Shown here piece after piece: positions 44,080 through 53,290 of a DNA stretch of 64,000 nucleotides. The DNA lies in assembly GCA_947493035.1 (NCBI GenBank), contig CANLOW010000003.1:186001-250000 (forward strand). Direction: 5' to 3'. The translations under genes and the position numbers were made by a program. Numbering within the stretch: the stretch's first letter is position 1; each line of letters starts with the position of its first letter. Source of the DNA: an uncultured Aquimarina sp. Its GTDB lineage: Bacteria > Bacteroidota > Bacteroidia > Flavobacteriales > Flavobacteriaceae. The notes beneath the pieces are model-generated. The model made no database searches and had not been told where the DNA came from. It was given only the letters and a program-made list of their open reading frames with translations.

Positions 44080-44973
44080 CTACAATTTATCTAAACGATA
44101 AAGCGACTTGATAATACCATCTGCTAATCCTATTTTTGGTACATAAATATTCTGAGCCTGACTCCACTTCATTGCAAAAAGGAAAATTTCCGCAGCAGGT
44201 ACAATTACATCTGCTCTATCAAAGTTCAAATTTAATTGCCAAATCCTTTCCTCGTAAGTTAACGACCTTAATTTCTTGTAATATTCGACCAAATACATAT
44301 ATGTTAGAGGTTTGCCACTAGAGGTACCACTTGTCTTGAAAATATTATTAATATTTCCTCCTGACCCTATCAAAGCAATACTATCAAAATCTGAGGTATG
44401 TTTTTGTATCCAAGACTTAACTTCCTCCCATCGTGAATCAGGTACCAAATTATTTAACAACCTTACTGTTCCTAACTGAAAAGACTTGGAGGCCACTTTA
44501 GCACCTTCATGATAAACCGTAAATTCAGTACTTCCTCCACCCACATCTACATAAAGATAATCTTGATCTCTACTGGTAAGCTCATGCAAATCTGTCATTG
44601 CAATAATTGAAGCCTCATCATTACCATCAATAATTTCAATATCAATACCTGACTCTTCAGCTACTTTTTTCACTATTGAAATTCCATTTTCGGCATTACG
44701 CATAGCTGATGTAGCACAAGCTCTATAACTTTTAACTCCATGTGTTTTCATCAACAACGCATAAGATTTCATCGTATCTACTAAACGTTTTGCGTTTTTC
44801 TCAGAAACTTTATTTTCTAAAAAAACATCTGCTCCTAAACGTATAGGTACTCGAACTAAGCTTGTCTTCTTAAATCTAGGCTTCTCTCCTTCTTTAGATG
44901 TTACTGAACCAATCAGAAGCCTTACCGCATTCGAACCTATGTCTATAGCTCCGTACTTTCTAATATCTATCAA
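44080..44973 (-). CDS. ppx: Exopolyphosphatase / guanosine pentaphosphatase (Ppx/GppA family)
   Basis: 297 residues. The actin-like phosphate motif YGAIDIGSNAVRLLIG at the N-terminus and YLYVDVGGGSTEFTVY (phosphate 2) mark the ASKHA fold. Both N-terminal lobes are present, but the C-terminal HD-like domain of E. coli Ppx is missing, as in other short Bacteroidota members. It removes phosphate from polyphosphate ends or pppGpp. It is 8 bp downstream of ppk in the operon sixA-ppk-ppx, so synthesis and breakdown of polyphosphate are linked. Confidence 0.93.
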   Translation of the reverse strand: MIDIRKYGAIDIGSNAVRLLIGSVTSKEGEKPRFKKTSLVRVPIRLGADVFLENKVSEKNAKRLVDTMKSYALLMKTHGVKSYRACATSAMRNAENGISIVKKVAEESGIDIEIIDGNDEASIIAMTDLHELTSRDQDYLYVDVGGGSTEFTVYHEGAKVASKSFQLGTVRLLNNLVPDSRWEEVKSWIQKHTSDFDSIALIGSGGNINNIFKTSGTSSGKPLTYMYLVEYYKKLRSLTYEERIWQLNLNFDRADVIVPAAEIFLFAMKWSQAQNIYVPKIGLADGIIKSLYRLDKL

Positions 44974-44981
44974 AATACACT

Positions 44982-47063
44982 CTAACTTAAATTCTTGTAA
45001 TATTCATATAATGAAACTTGAGATCGATTATAAACCTCATCGTTAGAAACATAATTATTAGCCTGATCTTCATCCAAAACTCTAGCTTTAACATTATCCT
45101 TCCAACAAATTTCAAAAGTATCTATCAATTGCTTTTTTACATTATTATCAAAAATAGGACAACCTACCTCAACACGTCGATCTAAATTCCTTGTCATCCA
45201 ATCTGCTGAAGAAATGAATATTTTCGGATCTCCATTATTGCTAAAGATAAACAACCTAGGATGCTCTAAAAACTTATCTATAATACTGATTACTTTAATA
45301 TTTTCACTCATCCCTTTCACTCCAGGAATCAAGCAACACATGCCTCGAATAATTAAATCTATCCTTACCCCTGCATTACTTGCTTCGTAAAGTTTATCGA
45401 TCATATCGTAATCAGTAAGGCTGTTCAATTTAATTCGAATATAAGCATCACGTCCTGCTAATTTATTCTCAACTTCTTTATCAATTAATTTAAAGAAACT
45501 TTTTCTTGAATAATGAGGAGAAATAACAAGATGCTTATAACTACTTACCTTATAATTTATTTCAAAAAAATTAAATACTTTATTTAAATCCTTCAAAATC
45601 GCTGTGTTACTCGTAAACAACGTATAATCTGTATAAACCTTTGCTGTAGATTCATTAAAATTTCCGGTACTTATAAATCCATAACGCTTAACCTTTCCAT
45701 TTTCATTACGTTCGACCATACATATTTTCGAATGCACTTTTAATCCTGGTACTCCAAACACAAGCTTGATCCCTTCTTCTTGCATTATCTCAGCATATTT
45801 GATGTTATTCTCTTCATCAAAACGAGCTCTCAATTCAATCTGTACGGTAACTTTTTTCCCATTCTTCGCTGCATTGATTAAAGCATTTGCCACTTGAGAA
45901 ATACTCGAAAGCCTATATATAGTAATCTTTATAGTTCTAACTTTAGGATCTATTGCTGCTTCTCTAAGAAAATTAATTAAATACGAGAAACTTTGGTAAG
46001 GTGTATAAATCAAATAATCCTTATGAGCAATTGTTTTAAAAATACTACCCGAAGTCTCTAACCCTTTTACAGATAATGGTCTTAATCTTGGATAGGTAAG
46101 TTCTTCATGACCCAAAGTTGGGAAATTCATGTAATCCCTCCTATTATGATACCTTCCCCCAGGGATTATACTATCCGTTTCATCAATTTCTAACTTGTGT
46201 AATAAAAATTGTAACGTTTCTTCATCTATATTCTGATCATAAACAAAACGAACAGGGTTTCCATCTCTTCTTAAGTGAACACTTTTAGATATTTTCTCTA
46301 TAAAACTTTTCTTAAAATCATTATCAATATCTAATTCAGCATCCCTTGTGATCTTGACCATATGTGCGGTACAATCTACGTATTCGAAAATATTGAAGAT
46401 TTCTTCCATACAGTAACGAATTAGATCATCAATCAAAATCACTGACTGACTGCCATCTTCTTCTTTCGGAAGCACTACAAATCTATTGATCGTAGTAGGA
46501 ATCTCTATTAAAGCAAATATTTTATTATTAACTTCTTTATCTTCAATATCTAAAGTATCTTCATCTAAAGTTAATTTAACCGCTAAATAAGCAGCTTTAT
46601 CTTTTAAATGAGGGAATTTATCAAATTCATCTAGCATAAACGTCATCAACAAGGGCCGCACCTTTTCTTTAAAAAATGCCTTTAAATAATCATGTTGACT
46701 TGACTTTACTTGATGTTCTTTTATAATATGTATACCATGCTTTTCTAATTCCTCTTGAATATGGCGAATGATTTGCTGACTTTTAGATTGCTGCTCAATC
46801 ACAATATTTGTAATCTCTTCAAGTAATAGACGAGCCTCTTTACCATACAAAGCTCTTTTTCCTGTTTTACCTGCAATTACAATTCGTTGCACTGCAGCAT
46901 ATCTAACTCTAAAAAATTCATCTAGATTATTTGAAAATATACCTATAAAACGTAACCGTTCTAACAATGGTACTGATTCATCCGCTGCTTCTTGTAAGAC
47001 ACGTGCATTAAACTGCAGCCAGCTAAGATCTCTATTAATATATTGATATGGGTTTTTAGGCAT
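44982..47063 (-). CDS. ppk1: Polyphosphate kinase 1
   Basis: 693 residues, full length. The N domain opens with YINRDLSWLQFNARVLQEA; the two phospholipase-D-like catalytic domains follow, with KVHSKICMVER carrying the autophosphorylated His and EHPRLFIFSNNGDPKIF carrying the second conserved His. IRTIKITIYRLSS and FISSADWMTRNLDRRVE are further family signatures. It polymerises the gamma-phosphate of ATP into polyphosphate. It lies between the sixA-like gene (12-bp gap) and ppx (8-bp gap) in one operon. Confidence 0.97.
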   Translation of the reverse strand: MPKNPYQYINRDLSWLQFNARVLQEAADESVPLLERLRFIGIFSNNLDEFFRVRYAAVQRIVIAGKTGKRALYGKEARLLLEEITNIVIEQQSKSQQIIRHIQEELEKHGIHIIKEHQVKSSQHDYLKAFFKEKVRPLLMTFMLDEFDKFPHLKDKAAYLAVKLTLDEDTLDIEDKEVNNKIFALIEIPTTINRFVVLPKEEDGSQSVILIDDLIRYCMEEIFNIFEYVDCTAHMVKITRDAELDIDNDFKKSFIEKISKSVHLRRDGNPVRFVYDQNIDEETLQFLLHKLEIDETDSIIPGGRYHNRRDYMNFPTLGHEELTYPRLRPLSVKGLETSGSIFKTIAHKDYLIYTPYQSFSYLINFLREAAIDPKVRTIKITIYRLSSISQVANALINAAKNGKKVTVQIELRARFDEENNIKYAEIMQEEGIKLVFGVPGLKVHSKICMVERNENGKVKRYGFISTGNFNESTAKVYTDYTLFTSNTAILKDLNKVFNFFEINYKVSSYKHLVISPHYSRKSFFKLIDKEVENKLAGRDAYIRIKLNSLTDYDMIDKLYEASNAGVRIDLIIRGMCCLIPGVKGMSENIKVISIIDKFLEHPRLFIFSNNGDPKIFISSADWMTRNLDRRVEVGCPIFDNNVKKQLIDTFEICWKDNVKARVLDEDQANNYVSNDEVYNRSQVSLYEYYKNLS

Positions 47064-47075
47064 AATTTTTAGACA

Positions 47076-47561
47076 CTATTTAAAGTCTTTGGGAACTAAT
47101 TTAAGAATGGTTTTCCCTTGAGCAAAATCTAACCATGAATTTATATTGAATGTAATCCCAATCACTCCACATGTTGGTATGTTTTGAACAATCTGATCTC
47201 CGAAAGCATTTACTAATCCCGTAAATGCAGGGTTATGACCAAACAGCATGATGGTATCAAGATCATTTGATATTTTTTTAATGTACTCTAAAATATCTCT
47301 TCCATCAAAACTATATAAATCGTCATCATATTTTATATCTCGGTTATCAAAACCTAAAGCATATGAAATTATAGAACACGTAATTTCAGCACGTTTGGCT
47401 GTACTACAAAAAATCTTATCTAATTTCAATGATTCTTTTTGAAAAGCCTCAGCAATTAGTTTAGCATCAGAATAACCTCTTTCATTCAAACCTCGCTCTT
47501 TATCATTGACTGATTCATTCCACGAAGACTTTGCATGTCTCACAAAATATATGGTTTTCAT
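47076..47561 (-). CDS. SixA-like histidine phosphatase
   Basis: 161 residues of the histidine phosphatase superfamily. FVRHAKSSWNE holds the catalytic RH pair, FCSTAKRAEITCSII the second Arg, and LFGHNPAFTGLVNAFG the second His. The size matches SixA, which dephosphorylates His-phosphoproteins such as phosphotransferase or phosphorelay proteins in E. coli. Here it is the first gene of the ppk-ppx operon, an arrangement I recall in Flavobacteriia, so its substrate may relate to phosphate metabolism. Cytoplasmic, no signal. Confidence 0.9.
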   Translation of the reverse strand: MKTIYFVRHAKSSWNESVNDKERGLNERGYSDAKLIAEAFQKESLKLDKIFCSTAKRAEITCSIISYALGFDNRDIKYDDDLYSFDGRDILEYIKKISNDLDTIMLFGHNPAFTGLVNAFGDQIVQNIPTCGVIGITFNINSWLDFAQGKTILKLVPKDFK

Positions 47562-47608
47562 ATAAACATTTTAGATTTCCGAATATTTTAAAGATTTATC
47601 TTATGATT

Positions 47609-48256
47609 TCAAGGACTTAACCTGTCTATTTTCCAACTCTGGTCATTCTTTGAAAATAATATTCTATCATGTAGTCTATTTGGTCTTCCTTGCCAAAATT
47701 CTATCGAGGTAGGTATAACCACAAAGCCTCCCCAATGTGGTGGCTTAGGAATAATAGATTCATCTTTATATTTTTCTTCTAAATCTTTTAATTGAACCTC
47801 TAAAATAGATCTACCACCAATAACTTCACTTTGAAAAGAAGCCCAAGCCCCTAATTGACTACCTCTAGGACGAGAATGAAAATATCGAGTACTAAGCTCT
47901 TCGCTTTCTTTAATTGCTTCTCCTTTTATAATTACTTGACGCTCCAGATTTGGCCAAAAAAAAGACAAACATACTTTAGGGTTTTGAAGTATCGCTTTCC
48001 CTTTTTCTGAATAATAATTTGTGTAAAACACAAAACCTTCTTCGCTATATTTTTTTAAAAGAACCACTCTCGATTTAGGGAAACCATCCAATCCAATTGA
48101 AGATATAGTCATTGCATTAGCCTCTTCTACCCCTCCTGCTGCTTCAACTTGCCGAAACCACTCTCTAAATATTTCTAAAGGATCTTTTTTTAGATTAGAT
48201 TCCTCTAAAACATATTTATCATATGATTTTCTATAATCGGTTAAATTATTTTTCAT
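47609..48256 (-). CDS. pdxH: Pyridoxamine 5'-phosphate oxidase
   Basis: 215 residues from the second of two adjacent ATG codons (48254-48256; 48259 is equally possible). FMN/PLP-contact motifs are DGFPKSRVVLLKKYSEEGFVFYTNY, SFFWPNLERQVIIKGEA, SRPRGSQLGAWAS and EFWQGRPNRLHDRI near the C-terminus, ending in RLSP as usual. The enzyme oxidises PNP/PMP to pyridoxal phosphate with O2. It lies 47 bp upstream of the sixA-ppk-ppx genes on the same strand and may share their transcript. Confidence 0.96.
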   Translation of the reverse strand: MKNNLTDYRKSYDKYVLEESNLKKDPLEIFREWFRQVEAAGGVEEANAMTISSIGLDGFPKSRVVLLKKYSEEGFVFYTNYYSEKGKAILQNPKVCLSFFWPNLERQVIIKGEAIKESEELSTRYFHSRPRGSQLGAWASFQSEVIGGRSILEVQLKDLEEKYKDESIIPKPPHWGGFVVIPTSIEFWQGRPNRLHDRILFSKNDQSWKIDRLSP

Positions 48257-48354
48257 CACCTAAAATTACAAACATTTTAACTGAAACCCTATGGTTTTAC
48301 AAGGCTTTTAGAAAAGATTTATGTACATCCGCAATTAGTAATATAATATAAAGT

Positions 48355-48472
48355 TCCGTAATTCCTTTCTTGACAAGGAATCTCACCCTACTGATTTTTA
48401 CACCCTTAATAAGATCTTGAAACGAGTTAAGGATGACGTAATTCTTTTTATTAGTGATTACGGATATTCAAA
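48355..48472. repeat. Interspersed palindromic repeat, copy 2
   Basis: The second copy of the element described at 15681-15777, in opposite orientation. On the plus strand it runs ccgtaattcctttcttgaca..., ctgatttttacacccttaat, then gttaaggatgacgtaattc and gtgattacgg, so the two ends are inverted (CCGTAAT/ATTACGG). It occupies most of the otherwise featureless 337-bp gap between the pdxH start and the rnz stop (48260-48596). No ORF of note lies inside. Confidence 0.75.
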
Positions 48473-48596
48473 AAAAATATCTTAAAATTGCTGTGTATAA
48501 TTTTCTTCTCACAATTTATCTACTTCCAGATAAAAAGACCTCAAATCGAAAGAAACACTGTTATTTAGCTTTAAGCATTAATTACAAAACATACCT

Positions 48597-49502
48597 CTAA
48601 AACTCAAACACTTTACCATCTTTAGCCAAGTGTGTATTCTCAAAAATAGTCTTTGCTTCTTCTTTAAAAACTGTGGGATCGGCATACCTTGTACTATAAT
48701 GCCCTAGAATTAACTGCTTAACTTCTGCTTTTTTAGCTATCATTGCCGCTTGTTTAGCCGTAGAATGACCAGTAAAATCACAAAGATGTTCATGACTGTC
48801 TAAAAAAGTAGATTCATGATACAAAGCAGTTACCTTTTTTATTTGTATTACTTTTTCTTCATCATACTTCGTATCACTACAAAAAGCATAACTCTTTGAT
48901 GGGTCTGGCTCAAAAGTTAAAACTTCATTTGGTATTATCGTTCCATCGTCTCTTTTATAATCTTTACCCTTCTTTATACTATTGAAATATGCTTTCGGCA
49001 CATCCATATTTAGTGCAGCCCCTAGATTTAACTTCCTATCTTTTGGTGCCTCTTCAAATAAAAAGCCGTTGCAATAAATACGATGTTGTAATGGTATGGT
49101 TGTTACTCGAGCCTTTTCATCTTCAAATATAACTTCAGGCTCTTTACTAGTTAATTCATGAAAATGCAATGGATAATCAGTCCAAGAATTAGATAATTTC
49201 AATTGAACTGTAATAAAATCTTTGATTCCTTTAGGCCCATAAATATGTAAAGGAGCCTCCCTTTTCAACATTTTAAAACTCGATACCAATCCTATAAGAC
49301 CATAGACATGATCTCCATGAAGGTGTGAAATGAAAATATGTTTTATTCTAAAGAATTTTATCTTATGCCTACGCAATTCTACTTGTGTGCCTTCTCCACA
49401 ATCAATCAAAAAAAGGTGATTATTTACATCTAGTACTTGAGATGTGGGATTGATTAGTATTCTTGGCGTAGCCGAATAACATCCTAGAATATGTAATTTC
49501 AT
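48597..49502 (-). CDS. rnz: Ribonuclease Z
   Basis: 301 residues of the metallo-beta-lactamase fold. Zn ligands are in HIFISHLHGDHVYGLIG (HxHxDH), with further His in FTGHSTAKQAAMIAKKA and LILGHYSTRY; FLIDCGEGTQVELRRHKIKF is the RNase Z-specific region. It cuts the 3' trailer from tRNA precursors lacking encoded CCA, which fits the tRNA-His here, whose CCA is not encoded. It is the last gene of a four-gene cluster pyrR-pyrB-49513-rnz with gaps of 12, 3 and 10 bp. Confidence 0.96.
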   Translation of the reverse strand: MKLHILGCYSATPRILINPTSQVLDVNNHLFLIDCGEGTQVELRRHKIKFFRIKHIFISHLHGDHVYGLIGLVSSFKMLKREAPLHIYGPKGIKDFITVQLKLSNSWTDYPLHFHELTSKEPEVIFEDEKARVTTIPLQHRIYCNGFLFEEAPKDRKLNLGAALNMDVPKAYFNSIKKGKDYKRDDGTIIPNEVLTFEPDPSKSYAFCSDTKYDEEKVIQIKKVTALYHESTFLDSHEHLCDFTGHSTAKQAAMIAKKAEVKQLILGHYSTRYADPTVFKEEAKTIFENTHLAKDGKVFEF

Positions 49503-49512
49503 AGGTTCTTTA

Positions 49513-49845
49513 CTAAAATCCTAAGTCTCTCTCTATTTCTTCCATCTCAATTAAATCATGAGCTTCTTGAAGTGTCGGTGCTACATCCAAACCTGGTGGT
49601 ATTTCATCAAAATTCAATTTCCCATTTACAATTACAAAAGAATGGTATGTAGTTTTATGCGAATCTGAAATAGATCTAAAAGGCAAAATATCATCTACTT
49701 TCAATCCGTCTAAAGAAAATAGATTCACAATAATATTGTTTTGCTCAAACTTAGGATACTCTAATTTAAAAGCTTCTACAAACTCTTTAATTGTTTTCTT
49801 TTCTTGAGTGGCTACCGTAGTAGACCCTACTTGATTGATGACCAT
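49513..49845 (-). CDS. Small conserved protein between pyrB and rnz, unknown function
   Basis: 110 residues. Pattern: an N-terminal helix (KKTIKEFVEAFKLEYPKFEQ), strands NNIIVNLFSLDG and SFVIVNGKLNF, and an acidic C-terminal helix (LQEAHDLIEMEEIERDL). The alternation is STAS-like or ferredoxin-like by eye, without catalytic residues. Flavobacterial relatives tend to be labelled ribonuclease Z only because of their neighbour. Gaps of 3 bp to pyrB and 10 bp to rnz make translational coupling with both likely; a role in RNase Z function or pyrimidine control is possible but unproven. Confidence 0.8.
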   Translation of the reverse strand: MVINQVGSTTVATQEKKTIKEFVEAFKLEYPKFEQNNIIVNLFSLDGLKVDDILPFRSISDSHKTTYHSFVIVNGKLNFDEIPPGLDVAPTLQEAHDLIEMEEIERDLGF

Positions 49846-49848
49846 AGT

Positions 49849-50775
49849 TTATTTTATTTTAGAAGCTAATAAATAAATCACTGCCATTCGAACAGCTACT
49901 CCATTTTCTACTTGATCTAATATTATAGCTTGATTTGAATCGGCAACCTCACTTGTAATTTCCACCCCTCTATTAATAGGTCCTGGGTGCATAATCACTA
50001 TTTCTTTATCAAGACGCTCTAATAATGTTTTTGTGACACCGTATTGCTGAGCATATTCTCTTGTACTCGGAAAATACGATATATCCATACGTTCGTTTTG
50101 AACCCTTAACATATTTGCTACATCACACCAATTTAAGGCTTCTTTAAGATTATGAGAAACTTTAACTCCTAGCTCATTGATATGCTTAGGTATTAATGTC
50201 TTGGGACCACAAACCATTACTTCAGCACCTTGTAGCTTTAATGCATAAATATTAGATAAAGCTACACGCGAATGTAGTATATCCCCAACTATCACGACTT
50301 TTTTTCCTGCTACATCTCCCAAACGTTCTCTAATCGAATACGAATCTAACAAAGCTTGTGTCGGATGCTCATGTGTACCATCACCTGCATTTACTATCGC
50401 AGCATTGATATGTTTTGACAAAAACACACCTGCCCCAGGATTGGGATGACGCATGACTACCATATCTACCTTCATTGCAAGGATGTTATTTACAGTATCT
50501 ATAAGCGTTTCTCCTTTTTTAACTGAAGAGGATGCCGCAGAAAAGTTGACCACATCTGCCGATAAACGTTTCTCCGCTAGTTCGAAAGATAATCTTGTAC
50601 GCGTACTATTTTCAAAAAAAAGATTTGCAATCGTTATATCTCTTAAAGAAGGTACTTTTTTAATTGGACGCTGAATAACTTCTTTAAAATGATCGGCCGT
50701 CTCAAAGATCAACTGAATATCTTTTTCTGTAATATATTTTATTCCTAAAAGATGAGAAACACTTAATTCACTCAT
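49849..50775 (-). CDS. pyrB: Aspartate carbamoyltransferase catalytic subunit
   Basis: 308 residues. The carbamoyl-phosphate loop FFENSTRTRLSFELAEKRL, DGTHEHPTQALLDSYSIRE, VVIVGDILHSRVALSNIYAL and IMHPGPINRGVEI are all as expected. It condenses carbamoyl phosphate with aspartate, the committed step of pyrimidine synthesis. No pyrI regulatory chain is adjacent, so it is probably an unregulated trimer, with control through PyrR encoded 12 bp upstream. Confidence 0.97.
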   Translation of the reverse strand: MSELSVSHLLGIKYITEKDIQLIFETADHFKEVIQRPIKKVPSLRDITIANLFFENSTRTRLSFELAEKRLSADVVNFSAASSSVKKGETLIDTVNNILAMKVDMVVMRHPNPGAGVFLSKHINAAIVNAGDGTHEHPTQALLDSYSIRERLGDVAGKKVVIVGDILHSRVALSNIYALKLQGAEVMVCGPKTLIPKHINELGVKVSHNLKEALNWCDVANMLRVQNERMDISYFPSTREYAQQYGVTKTLLERLDKEIVIMHPGPINRGVEITSEVADSNQAIILDQVENGVAVRMAVIYLLASKIK

Positions 50776-50787
50776 TGGATTTCACTC

Positions 50788-51327
50788 TTATTTATTTATT
50801 AAATACACTGCATCTTCTGCATCATTCTCTTCCCAATGCACCACTACTCGTTCTTCATTAATGGCATCTACTTGTCTTCCTCTATAATTTGGTTGTATAG
50901 GCAAATGTCTGCTAAAACGACGATCAATTAACGTCAATAATTCTACATTTGCAGGCCTTCCAAAAGACTGTATTGCTGTGAGTGCTGCCCGTATACTTCT
51001 TCCTGTATACAAGACATCATCAATAAACACAACATTTTTATCTTCTACAATAAAATCGATAGAAGTCTTATTTGCTTCTAATGGATTTACTGTTCGTCTA
51101 AAATCATCTCGAAAGAAAGTTATATCTAACAATCCTAATTTTAAGTTTTGCACACCATAATCTTCTTTCAAAATTTTTGAAAGTCGCTCAGCTACAAAAG
51201 CACCTCTTGGTTGTAACCCAATTAACACTGTATTTTCAAAAAATCCGTGATTTTCAATTAACTGACAAGCTAATCGATGTAGTATGATATGAACTTCATT
51301 TGAAGCTAGAAGTACCCTTTGACTCAT
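50788..51327 (-). CDS. pyrR: Bifunctional pyr regulatory protein / uracil phosphoribosyltransferase PyrR
   Basis: 179 residues. The PRPP-binding motif VVFIDDVLYTGRSIRAAL, LIGLQPRGAFVAERL and the RNA-binding basic region LTLIDRRFSRHLPIQPNYRG identify PyrR. In Gram-positives PyrR binds pyr mRNA to promote attenuation; it also has weak UPRT activity. It is the first gene of the pyrR-pyrB-x-rnz cluster. The 70-bp gap to the upstream gene is short and shows no anti-terminator structure that I can recognise, so RNA-based control is not evident here. Confidence 0.95.
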   Translation of the reverse strand: MSQRVLLASNEVHIILHRLACQLIENHGFFENTVLIGLQPRGAFVAERLSKILKEDYGVQNLKLGLLDITFFRDDFRRTVNPLEANKTSIDFIVEDKNVVFIDDVLYTGRSIRAALTAIQSFGRPANVELLTLIDRRFSRHLPIQPNYRGRQVDAINEERVVVHWEENDAEDAVYLINK

Positions 51328-51397
51328 AGTAATTATGGAATAAGTCCCGTATTACTTACAAATGTAGTTAAAACTTAAAAGCTATCTTAAGGGATTA

Positions 51398-52498
51398 CTA
51401 AAGATTTATTAACGTATTCTCGTGTAGTCTTTGCAAGTTTTTAGTTCGATGTACTTTACCCGTTGGTGTTTCTATAAAGGTCTTCAACAAAAATATCTGC
51501 TTAGGAATTTCATATTTATGAATTCCTTCTAATACTTTTATTTTATTCATCAACACAGCTGTATTTACTATATCTGTGTAATTTTCTACTATTAAAATTA
51601 ATTGTTGCCCTAAAGATTCATGTGGAATTGAAGCCACAAAGAAACGTTCTCTGATTACTAATTGTAGTTTTCTTTCTAATTCTTCTGGATGTATTTTAAT
51701 TCCTCCTGAATTAATTACATTATCGATTCTGCCTTTCCAATTAAACTTTTTATAGGACATTAAATCAACAATATCGTTAGTTACAATACTTCCTTCAACA
51801 ACCATTGGTGCCTTGATCACTAAACAATTTCTATCGTCTGTTGACAGCACAACCTGAGGCAAAGCCTTAAAATACGTTTGATCAGCTGATCTCTTTTTAG
51901 AATTTACGCGTCTAGCAGCTACATGAGTAACAGTCTCTGTCATCCCATAGGTCTCATAAATTTTAGTTTCTATTCCTTGTACCATTGCCACAAGGTGCCC
52001 AGGTATTTGACCTCCTCCAACGATTAATTTCTTAATAAGATGTAATCTGTTAATCGAATTATCTAACTGAAAAGGTACCATTGCACAAAAATCATATTGT
52101 TTAAACAATTCATCTAAGGGATTAGATTTTGGTGCTATAAAATCTAATCTCCACCCTAATACCATAGCTCGAACCAACATCATCTTTCCTGCAATATATT
52201 TTGCAGATAAACAAAGTAAAGCACTTGTATCTTGTGGTAATTTAAAGAATGTACCAGTAGCTTTAGCACTATTGATCATATACTCTTTACTAAGATCCAT
52301 AGATTTAGGAGCACCTGTAGAACCTGAAGTACTGGCTTCTATAGTATCTTCTTCGTCTAACCAGTCTAATAAAAAATCACCTATTTCTACTTCATGAATC
52401 TCTCCTGACCTAACTAAAGAATGTGCATACTTCTCTAAAGTATCTATTGTATAGCTTTTATTATTTAATCGAAAAGAAGAATGCAATCGTACGAACAT
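51398..52498 (-). CDS. menE: MenE-like acyl-CoA synthetase (O-succinylbenzoate-CoA ligase)
   Basis: 366 residues of the AMP-forming ligase family: the P-loop-like TSGSTGAPKSMDLSKEYM at about 58-75, KIYETYGMTETVTHVA, the hinge WKGRIDNVINSGGIKIHPEELE, and catalytic Lys in ETPTGKVHRTKNL near the C-terminus. It is shorter than the about 450-500 residues of enteric MenE because the N-terminal part is reduced; this is the usual Bacteroidota form. It activates o-succinylbenzoate to its CoA ester in menaquinone synthesis. Other men genes are not nearby, so the specific substrate is inferred from size and lineage. Confidence 0.82.
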   Translation of the reverse strand: MFVRLHSSFRLNNKSYTIDTLEKYAHSLVRSGEIHEVEIGDFLLDWLDEEDTIEASTSGSTGAPKSMDLSKEYMINSAKATGTFFKLPQDTSALLCLSAKYIAGKMMLVRAMVLGWRLDFIAPKSNPLDELFKQYDFCAMVPFQLDNSINRLHLIKKLIVGGGQIPGHLVAMVQGIETKIYETYGMTETVTHVAARRVNSKKRSADQTYFKALPQVVLSTDDRNCLVIKAPMVVEGSIVTNDIVDLMSYKKFNWKGRIDNVINSGGIKIHPEELERKLQLVIRERFFVASIPHESLGQQLILIVENYTDIVNTAVLMNKIKVLEGIHKYEIPKQIFLLKTFIETPTGKVHRTKNLQRLHENTLINL

Positions 52499-52586
52499 AT
52501 ACTGAGCTTTGACTGCAAAATTAACATATTCATATTACTAGTATTTAATGCTTTTCCTAAATAACCATTAAAAATATGTTAACAAA

Positions 52587-52630
52587 AAAACCTTTCTCGA
52601 TGCGAATACCGCAAAATCGAGAAAGGTTTT
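52587..52630 (-). terminator. Strong rho-independent terminator of the peroxiredoxin gene
   Basis: Stem aaaacctttctcgat (52587-52601) with atcgagaaaggtttt (52616-52630), plus an inner gcg/cgc stem, followed on the minus strand by more Ts; 21 bp after the stop codon. Confidence 0.92.
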
Positions 52631-52651
52631 AACCTATAAGGTTTATTTTAT

Positions 52652-53290
52652 TTAGTGCTTAGATAAGTACTCAGCAGTTCCTTTTGCATTAGGAGACATT
52701 GCATCTTTACCTTCTTCCCAGTTTGCAGGACAAACCTCACCATGTTTTTGTACGTGAGCATAAGCATCGATCAAACGTAAAAACTCTCCTACATTACGAC
52801 CAACAGGCATATGATTAATTCCTTCATGGAATACTGTTCCTTCTTCATCGATCAAGTAAGTCGCACGGTAAGTTACGTTATCTCCTTCTACCAATACAAC
52901 ACCTGTAGCTTCGTCATAAGACTCATTAGTAATATCTAAGATCCCTAATTGGCTAGATAAGTTACGGTTACTATCTGCTAAAATTGGGTATGTAACACCT
53001 TCGATTCCACCGTTATCTTTTGATGTACTTAACCATGCAAAGTGAACTTCTGGAGTATCACAAGATGCACCAATTACAATAGTATTTCTCTTTTCGAATT
53101 CAGCTACAGCTTCTTGAAAAGCATGTAATTCAGTAGGACAAACAAATGTAAAATCCTTAGGGTACCAAAATAATACCACTTTCTTATTATTCTTTTGAGC
53201 TTCTTCTAAAACATTAATTTTAAAAGTATCTCCTAAGTCGTTCATTGCATCAACGCTTAAGTTTGGGAATTTTTTTCCTACAAATGCCAT
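52652..53290 (-). CDS. Typical 2-Cys peroxiredoxin (AhpC/Prx1 family)
   Basis: 212 residues. Peroxidatic Cys is in WYPKDFTFVCPTELHAF and the resolving Cys in HGEVCPANWEEGKDAM; GASCDTPEVHFAWL and MPVGRNVGEFLRLIDA are also family-typical. It reduces hydrogen peroxide and organic peroxides using thioredoxin or a flavoprotein partner. No ahpF follows. A -7 box (minus-strand TATATTTG, 53323-53330) lies 32 bp upstream, and the strong terminator at 52587 suggests an abundant single-gene transcript. Confidence 0.96.
   Translation of the reverse strand: MAFVGKKFPNLSVDAMNDLGDTFKINVLEEAQKNNKKVVLFWYPKDFTFVCPTELHAFQEAVAEFEKRNTIVIGASCDTPEVHFAWLSTSKDNGGIEGVTYPILADSNRNLSSQLGILDITNESYDEATGVVLVEGDNVTYRATYLIDEEGTVFHEGINHMPVGRNVGEFLRLIDAYAHVQKHGEVCPANWEEGKDAMSPNAKGTAEYLSKH

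Noticed and set aside
47076..48259. A defence system around the SixA-like phosphatase
   Set aside because: Neighbours are ppk, ppx and pdxH, a metabolic cluster; no nuclease, TIR, CBASS or other defence domain is present.
51328..51397. PyrR-binding attenuator upstream of pyrR
   Set aside because: The 70-bp gap holds no terminator/anti-terminator pair or recognisable PyrR-binding loop.
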